Source of the DNA: Tardiphaga sp.
Lineage (GTDB): Bacteria > Pseudomonadota > Alphaproteobacteria > Rhizobiales > Xanthobacteraceae
Assembly (NCBI RefSeq): GCF_028290785.1
Contig: NZ_JAQGJD010000120.1
Coordinates: 1 to 64,000 of the forward strand
Reading direction: 5' to 3'
Length of the DNA stretch: 64,000 nucleotides
Of this stretch, positions 28,449-37,004 are shown piece after piece. Under the pieces are notes generated by a model. It saw only the letters and a program-made list of their open reading frames with translations. It was not told the origin of the DNA and did not search any database. The translations under genes and the position numbers were made by a program. The number at the start of each line of letters is the position of its first letter. The first letter of the stretch is position 1.

Positions 28449-28671
28449 ATGACCGAGATGACATACGATCCCGACGCCGATGCGGTCTATTTCCGTATCG
28501 GCCAAGGCAACTACAATCACACCGAAGAAGCTGGCCCGTTCATCTACGATGTGGACGCATCCGGCCACATCCTCGGTATCGAAATCCTCTGCGCCAGCAA
28601 TGTTCTCGCGCTCGGAGACTGGAAAAAAACGCACCTCGTCCTGCGCAGTCGCTCCCGACGCCGCCAATTGA
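28449..28671 (+). pseudogene. DUF2283 family protein, apparent frameshift at an A7 run
   Basis: The frame from 28449 reads MTEMTYDPDADAVYFRIG and GPFIYDVDASGHILGIEIL, a clear DUF2283 start. After DWKK at an A7 run (28623-28629) it turns into an Arg/Ser-rich stretch that runs to 28886 and looks out of frame. With six A's instead of seven the protein would end naturally at the stop at 28669-28671 (RTSSCAVAPDAAN), giving about 73 residues, normal for the family. So this is a frameshifted gene, a read error, or a case of slippage. It is divergent from the PD-(D/E)xK-like gene. Confidence 0.55.
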
Positions 28672-28687
28672 CCCACCCGCCCTCTCG

Positions 28688-28879
28688 TTGCGCGAGCGCG
28701 TTGCGGCGCAAATGCGGGATCCGGCATTTGTTGAGGAATTGCGCCGCGAAGCCGCACTCATGGCGGTGCACCCTAAGAACGACGCGATCGACGACTGGCT
28801 GGAGACCATGGTCGATTACGACAGTTGGGGAGCGTGGGATGAGAATGGGTTTGCTGAGCCACCCGACGAAGGCGATTAG
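28688..28879 (+). CDS. Small acidic ORF after the DUF2283 gene
   Basis: Sixty-three residues from a TTG at 28688: LRERVAAQMRDPAFVEELRREAALMA, then DDWLETMVDYDSWGAWDENGF. It looks like a real protein (helical, acidic end) rather than a shadow, but there is no Shine-Dalgarno. The same frame stays open upstream to the A7 run, so it could be the end of a frameshifted longer protein instead. I do not recognise a family. Confidence 0.35.
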   Translation: MRERVAAQMRDPAFVEELRREAALMAVHPKNDAIDDWLETMVDYDSWGAWDENGFAEPPDEGD

Positions 28880-28970
28880 GCCGTAGGGCGCAATAGCGAA
28901 GCGTATTGCGCCGCTCCTCCGCGCGGTAGCGGATTACGCTTCGCTAATCCGCCTACGGCTAAATTCATTC
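28880..28970. repeat. Paired palindromic repeat after the DUF2283 locus
   Basis: Two hairpins in a row: GGCGCAATAGCGAAGCGTAT closing on TTGCGCC (about 28886-28913), and GCGGATTACGCTTCGCTAAT closing on CCGC (about 28929-28952). The outer parts (GCCGTAGG and CCTACGGC) also pair, making one composite structure. It resembles a repeat common in rhizobial genomes; that recollection was not checked. Confidence 0.65.
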
Positions 28971-29382
28971 TTGACTTTAATCCTCGAATAACTATCGTCC
29001 GCTCCAGCCCGTCCGCTCGCTCCGTGCTCATGACACGGCGCCCGGCGAACCGGCCGCAGCGCCGCCTCCGGGCGATGCTGGTGGAGCGCCGGGAGGCGCA
29101 GCGTTCGCGCGGCGGGCTTCGCAACCCCGCCGATGCCGTAACGCGCGCGTCTCCTTCGCGGGGTTCGCACCCCCGCGGTGCTGACGTGCAAGCGGGCCCT
29201 CGCAAGGCCTGCTTCAAGGGGTCTCGCAAACCCCTGGCGCCTCCCGGCGCTCCATTTTGGCGATGGAAATCGGGACAGGGTTGTCCGCGCCCTCATCGAA
29301 GCGGAGGACCGCGCACGTGCGTGTCGCTCCGCGCTGCCGGCGCAACAGCAAACCGAAACGACTTTGACGAATGCCGGCGCGA
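28971..29382. repeat. GC-rich structured block without genes, possible dispersed repeat
   Basis: About 410 bases between the small ORF and the metallopeptidase. Short open frames on both strands are Arg/Pro-rich and unlike proteins. Nearby complementary blocks occur (CTCCGGGCGATGC and GGAGCGCCGGGAGG; GGCGCCTCCCGGCGCTCC), so strong local folding is likely. From memory, near-identical blocks occur many times in Bradyrhizobiaceae genomes, often mis-annotated as proteins. No transposase or inverted ends were seen. Confidence 0.45.
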
Positions 29383-30525
29383 CTAGTAGTTCGTCCACAT
29401 CGGATGAATCTGGGCGCCTCGCCTCTGGCCTTCGCGAAGCGTGGCCTCGAGGCGCGGCCATATCAGTTCGATCACCTCCTGGAAAATATCCGCCAGCTGG
29501 ATCGCGGACTTGCTTTCCTGCTCGGGAAGCCCCTGGCGCAGCCAATGCCGCATGGCTTCTCTTCTCATCATGGCTGGTGGATGACTCGCCGTTCCATGTT
29601 CCCGTATCTCCCGGCCCTGAAAAACCGCCAGTGCTCGCTCGATCAATTCCAGCCCGAGGAAGAACGCCTCGACGCCGGCATAGGTCAGGCTGGGGCTCAA
29701 GCGGTCTTCCATGAGAATATTCAAGGTGGTGACCAAACCCACATAGTCCGCCTCGAATTCCTCTTTCCAGCTTGAGGGGATTTCATTGCCTTCCGACGTC
29801 GCGGTCGCAGGCGACGCTTCCAGGTGGCCGCTGACCGCGTGGCCGTATTCGTGCGCCAACACAAAATACTCCATCGCGTCACGCCAGATCGAGATCAGTG
29901 CGACGTATTCCTTTTTCGGCAAATACGGTCTTGCGGCGTGCGGATCGCCGGCGACGATGTAGGCCATGACGAGGTCGACAAGGCGGGTTGCGATATCGTC
30001 ATCGGCCTGGATATTTTGTTTAACCTTGTCCATCTTGGTCGAGATCGAAAAGCTGCCGTCGCTCTTCTTTTCGCCTTGCGGGAATGCCTGGGCCACGCCC
30101 TTGGCCAACAGGTTTGCAAAGCCGAACAGTCCGCTCTCCAGAAGGATGACGTAGTACTCGGGATTCTTGGTCCCGATCGCTACACCGTTGATGCGGCCGG
30201 TGTGCAGCGTCCCGAAAAGAATCTTTTTGCGCTTTTTATCCGGTGCCTGCTTATCGAGGGCTTTTTCAATCCGTTCCGAAAACTGCGACACCAGCATGAA
30301 CCAGGTCGGGTTTTCGTATCTGCTGAACATTCTCTTTTTGACGTCGAGCAGATTGCTTTGATATTCGGCCTCGAAATTGTCGGGAAGCCCGATACCGGCC
30401 GTCATCTTTTTAAAGAATTCTTTCGAGAACTCGCTATCCGGCTCTTTGACACCGGGCGTGTAACGCTGCTGCAGCGTTTCAATCACCTGAATGGCGTCAG
30501 CACGCGCAGCGTCGATGACAGGCAT
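29383..30525 (-). CDS. Soluble HExxH metallopeptidase (M48/Lit-like signature)
   Basis: A 380-residue protein from ATG 30525 (MPVIDAARADAIQ), behind GGGAGAAG. The zinc site is HEYGH (His 225, Glu 226, His 229); the third ligand is probably Glu in EEFEADYVG, and ASHPPAMMRREAM follows. HExxH, ExEAD and HPP in this order recall M48 peptidases and the Lit (U49) protease. There are no clear membrane helices, unlike classic M48 HtpX. The long N-terminal half has no recognised domain. GC is lower than in neighbours and the gene stands alone, so transfer is likely. The target is unknown. Confidence 0.8.
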   Translation of the reverse strand: MPVIDAARADAIQVIETLQQRYTPGVKEPDSEFSKEFFKKMTAGIGLPDNFEAEYQSNLLDVKKRMFSRYENPTWFMLVSQFSERIEKALDKQAPDKKRKKILFGTLHTGRINGVAIGTKNPEYYVILLESGLFGFANLLAKGVAQAFPQGEKKSDGSFSISTKMDKVKQNIQADDDIATRLVDLVMAYIVAGDPHAARPYLPKKEYVALISIWRDAMEYFVLAHEYGHAVSGHLEASPATATSEGNEIPSSWKEEFEADYVGLVTTLNILMEDRLSPSLTYAGVEAFFLGLELIERALAVFQGREIREHGTASHPPAMMRREAMRHWLRQGLPEQESKSAIQLADIFQEVIELIWPRLEATLREGQRRGAQIHPMWTNY

Positions 30526-30769
30526 CTGCTTCTCCCTCAATGCGAGATATGCGGCCCTTAAGATCATCCTTAGGTTGATATTGATAAGGCCGGCCGCCTG
30601 GACAGACAAGGCTGCGTAAACCATTGATTTCCGGATGGATTGCTCGTGGAGGAGGACCGGCGCCGTCGTAGAACAAATTAAGAACATTTTAGCAAGTCTT
30701 TGATATATCGTTACGATTCGGCGGGTGCGCCGCCCATACCTAGGGTCTGTCCCAATCTGCGAGGACTAC

Positions 30770-31201
30770 ATGTCCACCATTGCCTTCGATCAGTTTGCGC
30801 TCACCCGGATCGCAGACTTCGCCCGTTCGCTGTCGCGGCTGCATCAGGTGGCACGGCGCCATCACATCGATGACGACCAGATCGACCGCGAATTTAACGC
30901 GGTTTGCCTCTCGGTGTGGGGCTACACCACCGATGATTTCAGCGACGAGTTGTTCTCGCTCGAAGACCACGCCTGGCTGGATTCGCTGGACGAGGCCCAT
31001 GCCCGGATCTTCGCCGCCGAGCAGGGCTACGACCTGATCGACGACGAGGGCATGCTGACCGACTGGTGGGGATATTGCTGGATGATTTTGGCGGAGAAGC
31101 GCGGCTTGCTGACGCCGGAAAATCGCGCCGCCGCGCGCGCCGCGATCGAGGACAAGTACATGTCCGCGCCGAATGTGATCGGCGTCATCGTCGGGCGATG
31201 A
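30770..31201 (+). CDS. Conserved small acidic protein of unknown function
   Basis: A 143-residue protein from ATG 30770 (MSTIAFDQFALTRIADF) behind GAGGAC; an upstream start at 30725 is less likely. It is acidic and helical, rich in Asp, Trp and Tyr (TDDFSDELFSLEDHAWLDSLDEAHARIF, then GMLTDWWGYCWMILAEK). I do not recognise a domain and see no signal peptide or membrane segment. It is divergent from the metallopeptidase across 240 AT-richer bases, and ends about 50 bases before the convergent DUF2865 gene. Confidence 0.8.
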   Translation: MSTIAFDQFALTRIADFARSLSRLHQVARRHHIDDDQIDREFNAVCLSVWGYTTDDFSDELFSLEDHAWLDSLDEAHARIFAAEQGYDLIDDEGMLTDWWGYCWMILAEKRGLLTPENRAAARAAIEDKYMSAPNVIGVIVGR

Positions 31202-31252
31202 TGGTTTAAGCGCAGTTCATGTCAGGGACACGCGAGGTGAGCGTGCGTGCCG

Positions 31253-32134
31253 TCAGTCAATCTCGGCGCGCTTGCCGCTGGCCACTGGCTTGGCCGCGGT
31301 AGGCGCGCGCTTTGGCACCACCGTAACGGCGGCGGCGGGCACCGCGCTTTCCGGCATCGGGGCTTCGTCGGTGATCATCTCGGCGGACACCGGCGCCACC
31401 TTCATCTCGCCGAGTCGGGCACGGACGTCCGAGGTCAGGCCCGGATAGGACGAGACGGGGGTGAATTCGGCGGTCTGCCCGTTGCCGGTGCGGACGCCGG
31501 AGAACGCGACCAGGCCGTTGGTGGTGGCGATCACGTCGCCGGGACGCAGGGACGAGTCGAGCGTCAGGTCGACCGGCGCGAGGCCGGCAGGATCGCGGCC
31601 GTTGCAGGTGCAGTCAGGCTTCAATGCCTTGCGATAGGCGAAGGCATTTTCGGAATCCGCGTAGCGCTCGCCGTTCGCCGACGAGGCGCCGTCGATGTTG
31701 CTGCCGAAGAACACTTTTGTCGTGCTGGCCGGGCAGAACGCCTGGCACATCTGCGCCGGGCTGGCGCTGCGGCCCAGCGGAAAATACTTGCCATCGCAAC
31801 TGCGCACGCAGAACGATGGACCGGAGCCGCCGCCGCCGGCGCTCTGCATCGGGCGCGGCGATGGCGGGGCCGGGGTATTGAGGCCGAACGGATCGGCGAA
31901 AAAGCTGGTTTCCGGCGGCGCGCCCTTGCGCGGCTGTTGCTTCTGGGGCGGGCCGCCGCCGAACAGGAAATCGAAGAAGCCTTCTGCCGATGCCAGACGC
32001 GGGCTCAGCGCCACGGGGGCCGCCAAAGCGAGGGCGATCAATAGCGCCAAAGGGCGGCCGATCCGCGAAAAATTCCGATGTTGACGCAACGCTTGCTCCG
32101 CAACGGCACAGGCCGGGCGGATGTCGCCCGGCAC
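31253..32134 (-). CDS. DUF2865 family exported protein
   Basis: A 293-residue secreted protein. The N-terminus (RPLALLIALALAAPVALSPRLASAEGFFDFLFGG) is a signal or anchor segment; a linker rich in Pro and Gly follows, then the conserved core FCVRSCDGKYFPLGRSASPAQMCQAFCPASTTKVFFGSNIDGA and KPDCTCNGRD with several Cys, as in DUF2865. The C-terminal tail is rich in Ala, Pro and Lys. The function of the family is unknown; a cell-envelope role is likely from the signal peptide. GTG 32134 is the first start; a TTG near 32094 is also possible. Confidence 0.85.
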   Translation of the reverse strand: MPGDIRPACAVAEQALRQHRNFSRIGRPLALLIALALAAPVALSPRLASAEGFFDFLFGGGPPQKQQPRKGAPPETSFFADPFGLNTPAPPSPRPMQSAGGGGSGPSFCVRSCDGKYFPLGRSASPAQMCQAFCPASTTKVFFGSNIDGASSANGERYADSENAFAYRKALKPDCTCNGRDPAGLAPVDLTLDSSLRPGDVIATTNGLVAFSGVRTGNGQTAEFTPVSSYPGLTSDVRARLGEMKVAPVSAEMITDEAPMPESAVPAAAVTVVPKRAPTAAKPVASGKRAEID

Positions 32135-32184
32135 GGTTCCACATTACGGCGGTATGGTAAACGAGGTGTGAGCGCCAGCCGGAT

Positions 32185-33543
32185 CTAGCCGAAAAATACC
32201 CACGTCATCAGCAGGAAGACCGGGATCAGGACGGCGCCCGACCACAGCATATAGCCGAAGAAGCTCGGCATCTTCACGCCGGCGTCGCGGGCAATGGCGT
32301 AGACCATGAAATTCGGCGCGTTGCCGATATAGGTGTTGGCGCCCATGAACACCGCGCCGGCGGAGATCGCTGCCAGCGTCGCCGCGCCGGACGTCATCAG
32401 CGTCTTGGCATCGCCGCCAGCCAGCTCGAAAAACACCAGATAGGTCGGCGCATTGTCGAGGAACGACGACAGCCCGCCGGTCAGCCAGAAATAGGCCGGG
32501 ATGTTCGGCGCACCGTTGGCATGGCTGACCAGCGCGATCAGCGGCGCGAAGGCCCCATTCGCGCCGGCTTGCAGCATCGCCATCACCGGCACGATGCAGA
32601 CGAAAATCCCGGCGAACAGGATCGCGACTTCCTGGATCGGGCCCCAGGCGAACGCGTTGGCGGCGCGATGCCCGGCATTGGTCAGCTTCATCGAGGCGAC
32701 GGTGACCGCGACGAAGATCAGGTCACGCAGCAGGTCCTGCAGCTGCAGGGTGGTGCCGAACAGGGTGAAGGAGACGCCCGGCTTCCAGCTCGCGCTCATC
32801 AGGATCGCGGCGATGATCACCGCGAGCAGCACGAGGTTGACCTTGCCATGCAGCTGTAGCGGCGAATCCGGCGTCGGATCGGCTTTCTTCGGAAAGTTGC
32901 CCTCGCGGTGATGCAGATAGACGTCGAGTGCCATGAACACCGCCAGCACCAGCCCGGCGGCGAACAACGTTTCCGGCAACAGATGCCTGGTGGTCCAGAA
33001 GAAATCTACGCCCTTGAGGAAACCGAGGAACAGCGGCGGGTCGCCGAGCGGGGTCAGCGATCCCCCGATGTTGGAGACCAGGAAGATGAAGAACACCACG
33101 ACATGGGCGTTGAAGCGGCGGTCGTCATTGGCGCGGATCAGCGGCCGGATCAGGATCATCGACGCGCCGGTGGTGCCGACCACGCTGGCGATCAGCGCGC
33201 CAACGCCAAGCAAGGCGGTATTGGTGAAGGCACTGTCATGCAGGTTGCCTTCCACATAGATGCCGCCGGCCACGGTAAACAGCGCCAGCAGCAGCAGGAT
33301 GAAGGGTAGGTACTCCAGCAGCACCGTGTGGGAGAGCGTGGAAGCCACCGTGTGCAAATCGACGACGAGCAACAGCGGGATCACCACGAGGGCCGCGAAG
33401 ACCGTGGCAAACTTGCCATAGTGGTGCTCCCACAGATGAGGGTACAGCACCGGCCCGGTGGCGATCGAGAGCAGGATGCCGGCAAAAGGCAGCGCCCAGA
33501 TCCAGCTCAGCGCCGCGCCATCGAGATGCGCGGCCTCGATCAT
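32185..33543 (-). CDS. NhaD/ArsB-type (ion transporter superfamily) sodium/proton antiporter-like permease
   Basis: A 452-residue protein with about twelve membrane helices. Signature stretches are [21 protein letters not shown] in the first half and [22 protein letters not shown] in the second, two inverted repeats typical of the IT superfamily (NhaD, ArsB, CitM). It likely moves Na+ in exchange for H+, though an organic anion cannot be excluded. ATG 33543 (MIEAAHLDG) overlaps the pyrE stop by four bases; open frame further upstream lies inside pyrE. So pyrE and this transporter form one transcript. Confidence 0.88.
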   Translation of the reverse strand: MIEAAHLDGAALSWIWALPFAGILLSIATGPVLYPHLWEHHYGKFATVFAALVVIPLLLVVDLHTVASTLSHTVLLEYLPFILLLLALFTVAGGIYVEGNLHDSAFTNTALLGVGALIASVVGTTGASMILIRPLIRANDDRRFNAHVVVFFIFLVSNIGGSLTPLGDPPLFLGFLKGVDFFWTTRHLLPETLFAAGLVLAVFMALDVYLHHREGNFPKKADPTPDSPLQLHGKVNLVLLAVIIAAILMSASWKPGVSFTLFGTTLQLQDLLRDLIFVAVTVASMKLTNAGHRAANAFAWGPIQEVAILFAGIFVCIVPVMAMLQAGANGAFAPLIALVSHANGAPNIPAYFWLTGGLSSFLDNAPTYLVFFELAGGDAKTLMTSGAATLAAISAGAVFMGANTYIGNAPNFMVYAIARDAGVKMPSFFGYMLWSGAVLIPVFLLMTWVFFG

Positions 33544-34103
33544 ATCTTGAGGAATTCCGCAGCCTTGTAGAGCGAGCGGAACGGCACGCCGGCCTTGGCG
33601 AAATTCTCGGCGGCGCCTTCCTCGCGATCCACCATCGTATAGACCAGCACCACCTCGCCGCCGGCCTCGCGTACCGCGTCCAGCGCCTTGATGGCGGAGC
33701 CGCCGGTGGTGGTGACGTCCTCGACGATGACGATGCGCTTGCCCTGCAGCGTCTCGCCCCTGGCGAGGCCTTCGACGCCGAGGCGGGCGCCGTGCTCCTT
33801 CGGCTTCTTGCGGACGAAGAACGCGGCGATCGGGTGATTCTTCAGCCACGACAGCTGCGCAATGGCGCCGGCCAGCGGCACCGCGCCCATTTCCAGCCCG
33901 CCGACGTAATCCAGTCGATCCTCGCGCAGCGCGTCGAAGGTCAGCTCGGCCAGCAGGGCGGCGCCTTCGGGGTCGCACATCGTCGGCTTCAGGTTGAAGT
34001 AGAAGTTGCTCTTGCGGCCCGAGGCCAGCGTGATCTCGCCATAGCCGAACGAGCGGTCGTGGATGATGTCGAACAGGCGGGCGCGGGCGGCTAATTTGGA
34101 CAA
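33540..34103 (-). CDS. pyrE: Orotate phosphoribosyltransferase
   Basis: A 187-residue enzyme that joins orotate to PRPP to make OMP in pyrimidine synthesis. It carries the PRPP-binding motif [18 protein letters not shown] and the flexible catalytic loop [16 protein letters not shown], and starts [41 protein letters not shown] 34103 was chosen because it matches the usual start of the family in this group; an earlier start at 34184 would add 27 unrelated residues. The stop overlaps the start of the ion transporter gene. Confidence 0.95.
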   Translation of the reverse strand: MSKLAARARLFDIIHDRSFGYGEITLASGRKSNFYFNLKPTMCDPEGAALLAELTFDALREDRLDYVGGLEMGAVPLAGAIAQLSWLKNHPIAAFFVRKKPKEHGARLGVEGLARGETLQGKRIVIVEDVTTTGGSAIKALDAVREAGGEVVLVYTMVDREEGAAENFAKAGVPFRSLYKAAEFLKI

Positions 34104-34194
34104 GGCGGTCTCTTTCGCTGGGATGTCAGGCAACCTACCGGTCGCGGCCTGGACATTCCAGAGCCGGGAGGCGCCCGTCAACACTCAACCGGCC

Positions 34195-34725
34195 TTACGG
34201 CAGGCCGATTCCGCTCAATCCGGCCAGCGCGCCGGCCGCCAGCAGCCATAGCGGGTGAATCTTGGTGGTGAACGCCGTGAGTGCCACCAGCGCGGTGATG
34301 ACGGCCAGGCTCCATTCATGGTCGGAGGCGTGGCTGATCAGCGCGGCCGAGGCCGCGACCAGCCCGACGGTCATCGGAACCAGCCCCTGCTGCACGATGC
34401 GGCGCCAAGGGTGATCCTTGAAGCGCTTCCAGACCTGCAGCACCACGCCGGTGAGGATCGAGGACGGCCCGAACTTGGCCAGCGAGGCGACGAGAACGCC
34501 GGACCAGCCCGCGACGCGCCAGCCGATCAGCGTCACCACCATCATGTTAGGCCCAGGGGCGGCCTGCGCCAGCGCGTACATGGCGCTGAAGTCCCGCGCC
34601 GACATCCAGTGATGCACGTCCACCACCTGGCGCTGCATTTCCGGCAGAATGGTGTTGCCGCCGCCGAAGGCAAGCAGCGACAGTTCGGCGAAGATCGCGG
34701 CCAGCGCCAGCAGCACCGCGGTCAT
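34195..34725 (-). CDS. Chromate transporter, C-terminal-type half (split ChrA)
   Basis: A 176-residue membrane protein starting at ATG 34725 (MTAVLLALAAIFAELSLLAFGGGNT). The FGGGN motif and the segment YALAQAAPGPNMMVVTLIGW are the conserved core of a CHR domain. Classic ChrA has two such domains in one chain of about 400 residues; here each half is a separate gene. The start overlaps the stop of the first half (ATGA). Members export chromate or take up sulfate-like anions; many short-chain pairs were shown to give chromate resistance only together. Confidence 0.9.
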   Translation of the reverse strand: MTAVLLALAAIFAELSLLAFGGGNTILPEMQRQVVDVHHWMSARDFSAMYALAQAAPGPNMMVVTLIGWRVAGWSGVLVASLAKFGPSSILTGVVLQVWKRFKDHPWRRIVQQGLVPMTVGLVAASAALISHASDHEWSLAVITALVALTAFTTKIHPLWLLAAGALAGLSGIGLP

Positions 34726-35291
34726 TTCTGGAATTTCCAGGTGGCCAGCATGCTGAGCGAGGCCAGTACCACCATGGTCGGCAGCAGCGGCAGCCGCAGG
34801 ATCGCGATTGCCACGAAGCACGATACGGCGATGACGATGCCGACCGGTCTGCGCAGCGGCAGCGCAATCTTGATGGCCATCGCCACCAGCAGGCCGGCCG
34901 CCGCGGCGGCGAGGCCGGCGAACAAGTGCTCGACCCGCGGATCGTCCTTGAGTCTCTCGTAGATCACGCCGAGCAGGATGACGATGGCGGAAGGTGCGGC
35001 GAGCAGCCCGACCAGCGCCGCTACCGCGCCGGCAACGCCACGAAAATGCAGTCCGATCGCCACCGACAGGTTGATGATGTTGCCGCCCGGCAGGAACTGG
35101 CACAGGCCGAGCAGGTCGATGAATTCGGCGGGTGTCAACCAGCGCCGCTTCTCTACCACCATCCGCCGGGCCATCGGCAGTACGCCGCCGAAGCCAATCA
35201 GGCCGAGGTGGAGAAAGCCGGTGAACAACTCACCGATCGTCGGCGGCTCGGGGATCGTGACGTCGGTCGGGGGGGCGGTGGCGGCGTCCAT
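34722..35291 (-). CDS. Chromate transporter, N-terminal-type half (split ChrA)
   Basis: A 189-residue membrane protein (MDAATAPPTDVTIPEPPT, then ELFTGFLHLGLIGFGGVLP). It carries the conserved GFGG motif and QFLPGGNIINLSVAIGLHFRG of one CHR domain, with about six helices. With the adjacent second half (overlap of four bases) it makes a short-chain heteromeric CHR transporter. The pair is divergent from a LysR regulator; a 17-bp palindrome in the shared 109-base region is a likely operator. Confidence 0.9.
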   Translation of the reverse strand: MDAATAPPTDVTIPEPPTIGELFTGFLHLGLIGFGGVLPMARRMVVEKRRWLTPAEFIDLLGLCQFLPGGNIINLSVAIGLHFRGVAGAVAALVGLLAAPSAIVILLGVIYERLKDDPRVEHLFAGLAAAAAGLLVAMAIKIALPLRRPVGIVIAVSCFVAIAILRLPLLPTMVVLASLSMLATWKFQK

Positions 35292-35367
35292 GGAATTCTC
35301 CGCTGTCCGACGACGGATGGGCCGTTGGATGGGATCGACCTACGCTCCGTCGGGGTGTATGTCTAAT

Positions 35368-35384
35368 ATATGCTTCAGGCATAT
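35368..35384. promoter_or_regulatory. Likely LysR-type operator between chrA pair and lysR
   Basis: Perfect palindrome ATATGC-TTCAG-GCATAT. It contains the T-N11-A arrangement of LysR-type binding sites and lies 17 bases before the regulator start and about 77 bases before the chromate transporter start, in a short AT-rich divergent region. Confidence 0.6.
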
Positions 35385-35400
35385 TCCATATCAAAAAAGT

Positions 35401-36315
35401 ATGAGTATGATCGCCCTGCGCCACCTTCGCTATTTCATCGCCGTGGCTGAAGAGGGCCATGTGACCCGCGCCGCGCTGCGGCTCGGCATTCAGCAGCCTC
35501 CGCTTAGCCAGCAGATACGGGCGATGGAGGCGGAGATCGGCGTGGCTCTGCTGAATCGGCTGCCGCGCGGGGTCGAATTGACCGAAGCCGGCCGCGTCTT
35601 TCTCGCCGAAGCGCGTTTGGTGATCACGCAGGTCGAACATGCAGTGGAAGCGGCGCGGCGCACCGCACGTGGCGAGCAGGGCCGGCTCGCGGTCGGTTTC
35701 ACCAGCTCCGCGGCGTTTCATCCGCTGATCCCAGCCGTGGTGCGGGCGTTCCGGCAGGCCTCGCCGCAGGTCGATTTGCTGCTCGAGGAGAGCAGCACCG
35801 GCGAACTGATCGCGGCCCTGCAAAAAGACCAGCTCGACGTCGCCTTTCTCCGTGTTCCCTTGGGAGACACCGCGGGAATCCGGATCGAACCTCTGCTCCA
35901 GGAGAAAATGCTGGTGGCGCTACCGGCGCATCATCCGCTGGCCAGCAAGCGCGCGCCGAAAAGCATCGCGCTGGCCAGGCTGGCGGACGAGACTTTTATT
36001 CTATATCGCCGCCCGACCGGGCCGGGCCTGTACGATACCATCATCGCCGCCTGCCGTGCCGCAGGGTTCAGCCCCCGGATCGGCCAGGAAGCGCCGCGCA
36101 TGCTGTCAACGCTCAGTCTGGTAGCTGCCGGACTGGGCATCTCGATCATTCCGGAATCGATGCGCCGTCTCGACACCGAGGGCATCGCCTATATTCCGCT
36201 GGCCGGTGCCGACGGCATGGTTGCGCCGCTGCATCTGGCGTGGCGCGAGGAGCATCCATCCGGCGCGGCGATACGTTTGATCGCGCAGATTAGGCAAATG
36301 GTGCGCGAGCAGTAA
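35401..36315 (+). CDS. LysR family transcriptional regulator
   Basis: A 304-residue regulator. N-terminal helix-turn-helix: LRHLRYFIAVAEEGHVTRAALRLGIQQPPLSQQIRAMEAEIG. The C-terminal effector domain (QGRLAVGFTSSAAFHPLIPAVVRAFRQASPQVDLLL) is of the periplasmic-binding type, close to the BenM/CatM or CbbR branch. ATG 35401 is used; ATG 35407 is two codons later. Its gene is divergent from the split chrA pair, the classic layout of a LysR regulator and its target, so it may respond to chromate or an oxyanion; the ligand is unproven. Confidence 0.93.
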   Translation: MSMIALRHLRYFIAVAEEGHVTRAALRLGIQQPPLSQQIRAMEAEIGVALLNRLPRGVELTEAGRVFLAEARLVITQVEHAVEAARRTARGEQGRLAVGFTSSAAFHPLIPAVVRAFRQASPQVDLLLEESSTGELIAALQKDQLDVAFLRVPLGDTAGIRIEPLLQEKMLVALPAHHPLASKRAPKSIALARLADETFILYRRPTGPGLYDTIIAACRAAGFSPRIGQEAPRMLSTLSLVAAGLGISIIPESMRRLDTEGIAYIPLAGADGMVAPLHLAWREEHPSGAAIRLIAQIRQMVREQ

Positions 36316-36368
36316 CGCGCTGCTAAAGACGGATTTTGCTTTCCGAAGTACGCCAGCGAAAGGCCCAC

Positions 36369-36995
36369 ATGACCATCGAACTGCACACCTGGAATACGCC
36401 GAACGGCCGCAAGATCTCGGTCGCGCTGGAAGAGATGGGGCTGCCCTACAAGCCGTTCCCGGTGCACATAGGCAAGGGCGAGCAGATGAAGCCGGAGTTT
36501 CTGGCGATCAGCCCGAACAACAAGATCCCGGCCATCGTCGATCCCGAAGGGCCCGACGGGGTGCCAGTCAGCGTCTTCGAGTCCGGCGCGATCCTGCTCT
36601 ATCTCGGCGAGAAGACCGGCAAATTCCTACCCAAGCCGCTGCTCGAGCGAATCCCGGTCTACGAATGGTTGATGTGGCAGATGGGGGGCTTTGGCCCGAT
36701 GCCCGGCCAGGTACATCATTTCATCGCGCTGGAAAACGAGGCCGACCGCGCTTACGGGCTGAAGCGCTATTCCGACGAGACGAGGCGGCTGTACGGCGTG
36801 CTGGACCGTCGTCTCGCGACCCACGAATTCGTCGCGGGCGAGTTGTCGATAGCGGATTTTGCGATTCTTGGCTGGGCCTGGCGGCATGAGCGCCACAAGG
36901 TGGCGCTGGATGACTTCCCGCATGTCGCGCGCTGGTACGAAACGCTGATGGCGCGGCCCGGTGTGAAGCGCGGGTTTGAAGTGAAGCTGGATTGA
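36369..36995 (+). CDS. Glutathione S-transferase, YfcG/Nu-like
   Basis: A 208-residue enzyme. Thioredoxin-like N-terminal domain: ELHTWNTPNGRKISVALEEMGLPYK, with the TPNG(R/K)K motif of Nu-class/YfcG GSTs where Thr and Asn replace the usual Tyr/Ser; FESGAILLYLGEKTG binds the glutathione glutamyl group. An all-helix C-terminal domain follows (LSIADFAILGWAWRH). These GSTs often act as disulfide-bond reductases on small thiols. It starts about 50 bases after the lysR stop and may be co-transcribed. Confidence 0.93.
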   Translation: MTIELHTWNTPNGRKISVALEEMGLPYKPFPVHIGKGEQMKPEFLAISPNNKIPAIVDPEGPDGVPVSVFESGAILLYLGEKTGKFLPKPLLERIPVYEWLMWQMGGFGPMPGQVHHFIALENEADRAYGLKRYSDETRRLYGVLDRRLATHEFVAGELSIADFAILGWAWRHERHKVALDDFPHVARWYETLMARPGVKRGFEVKLD

Positions 36996-37004
36996 GGTTG
37001 CTTT

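Noticed and set aside
28934-29714. Overlapping open frames of 120-203 residues in the GC-rich block
   Set aside because: Frames on both strands are equally long, rich in Arg and Pro, and lack ribosome sites; they follow from a stop-poor repeat sequence.
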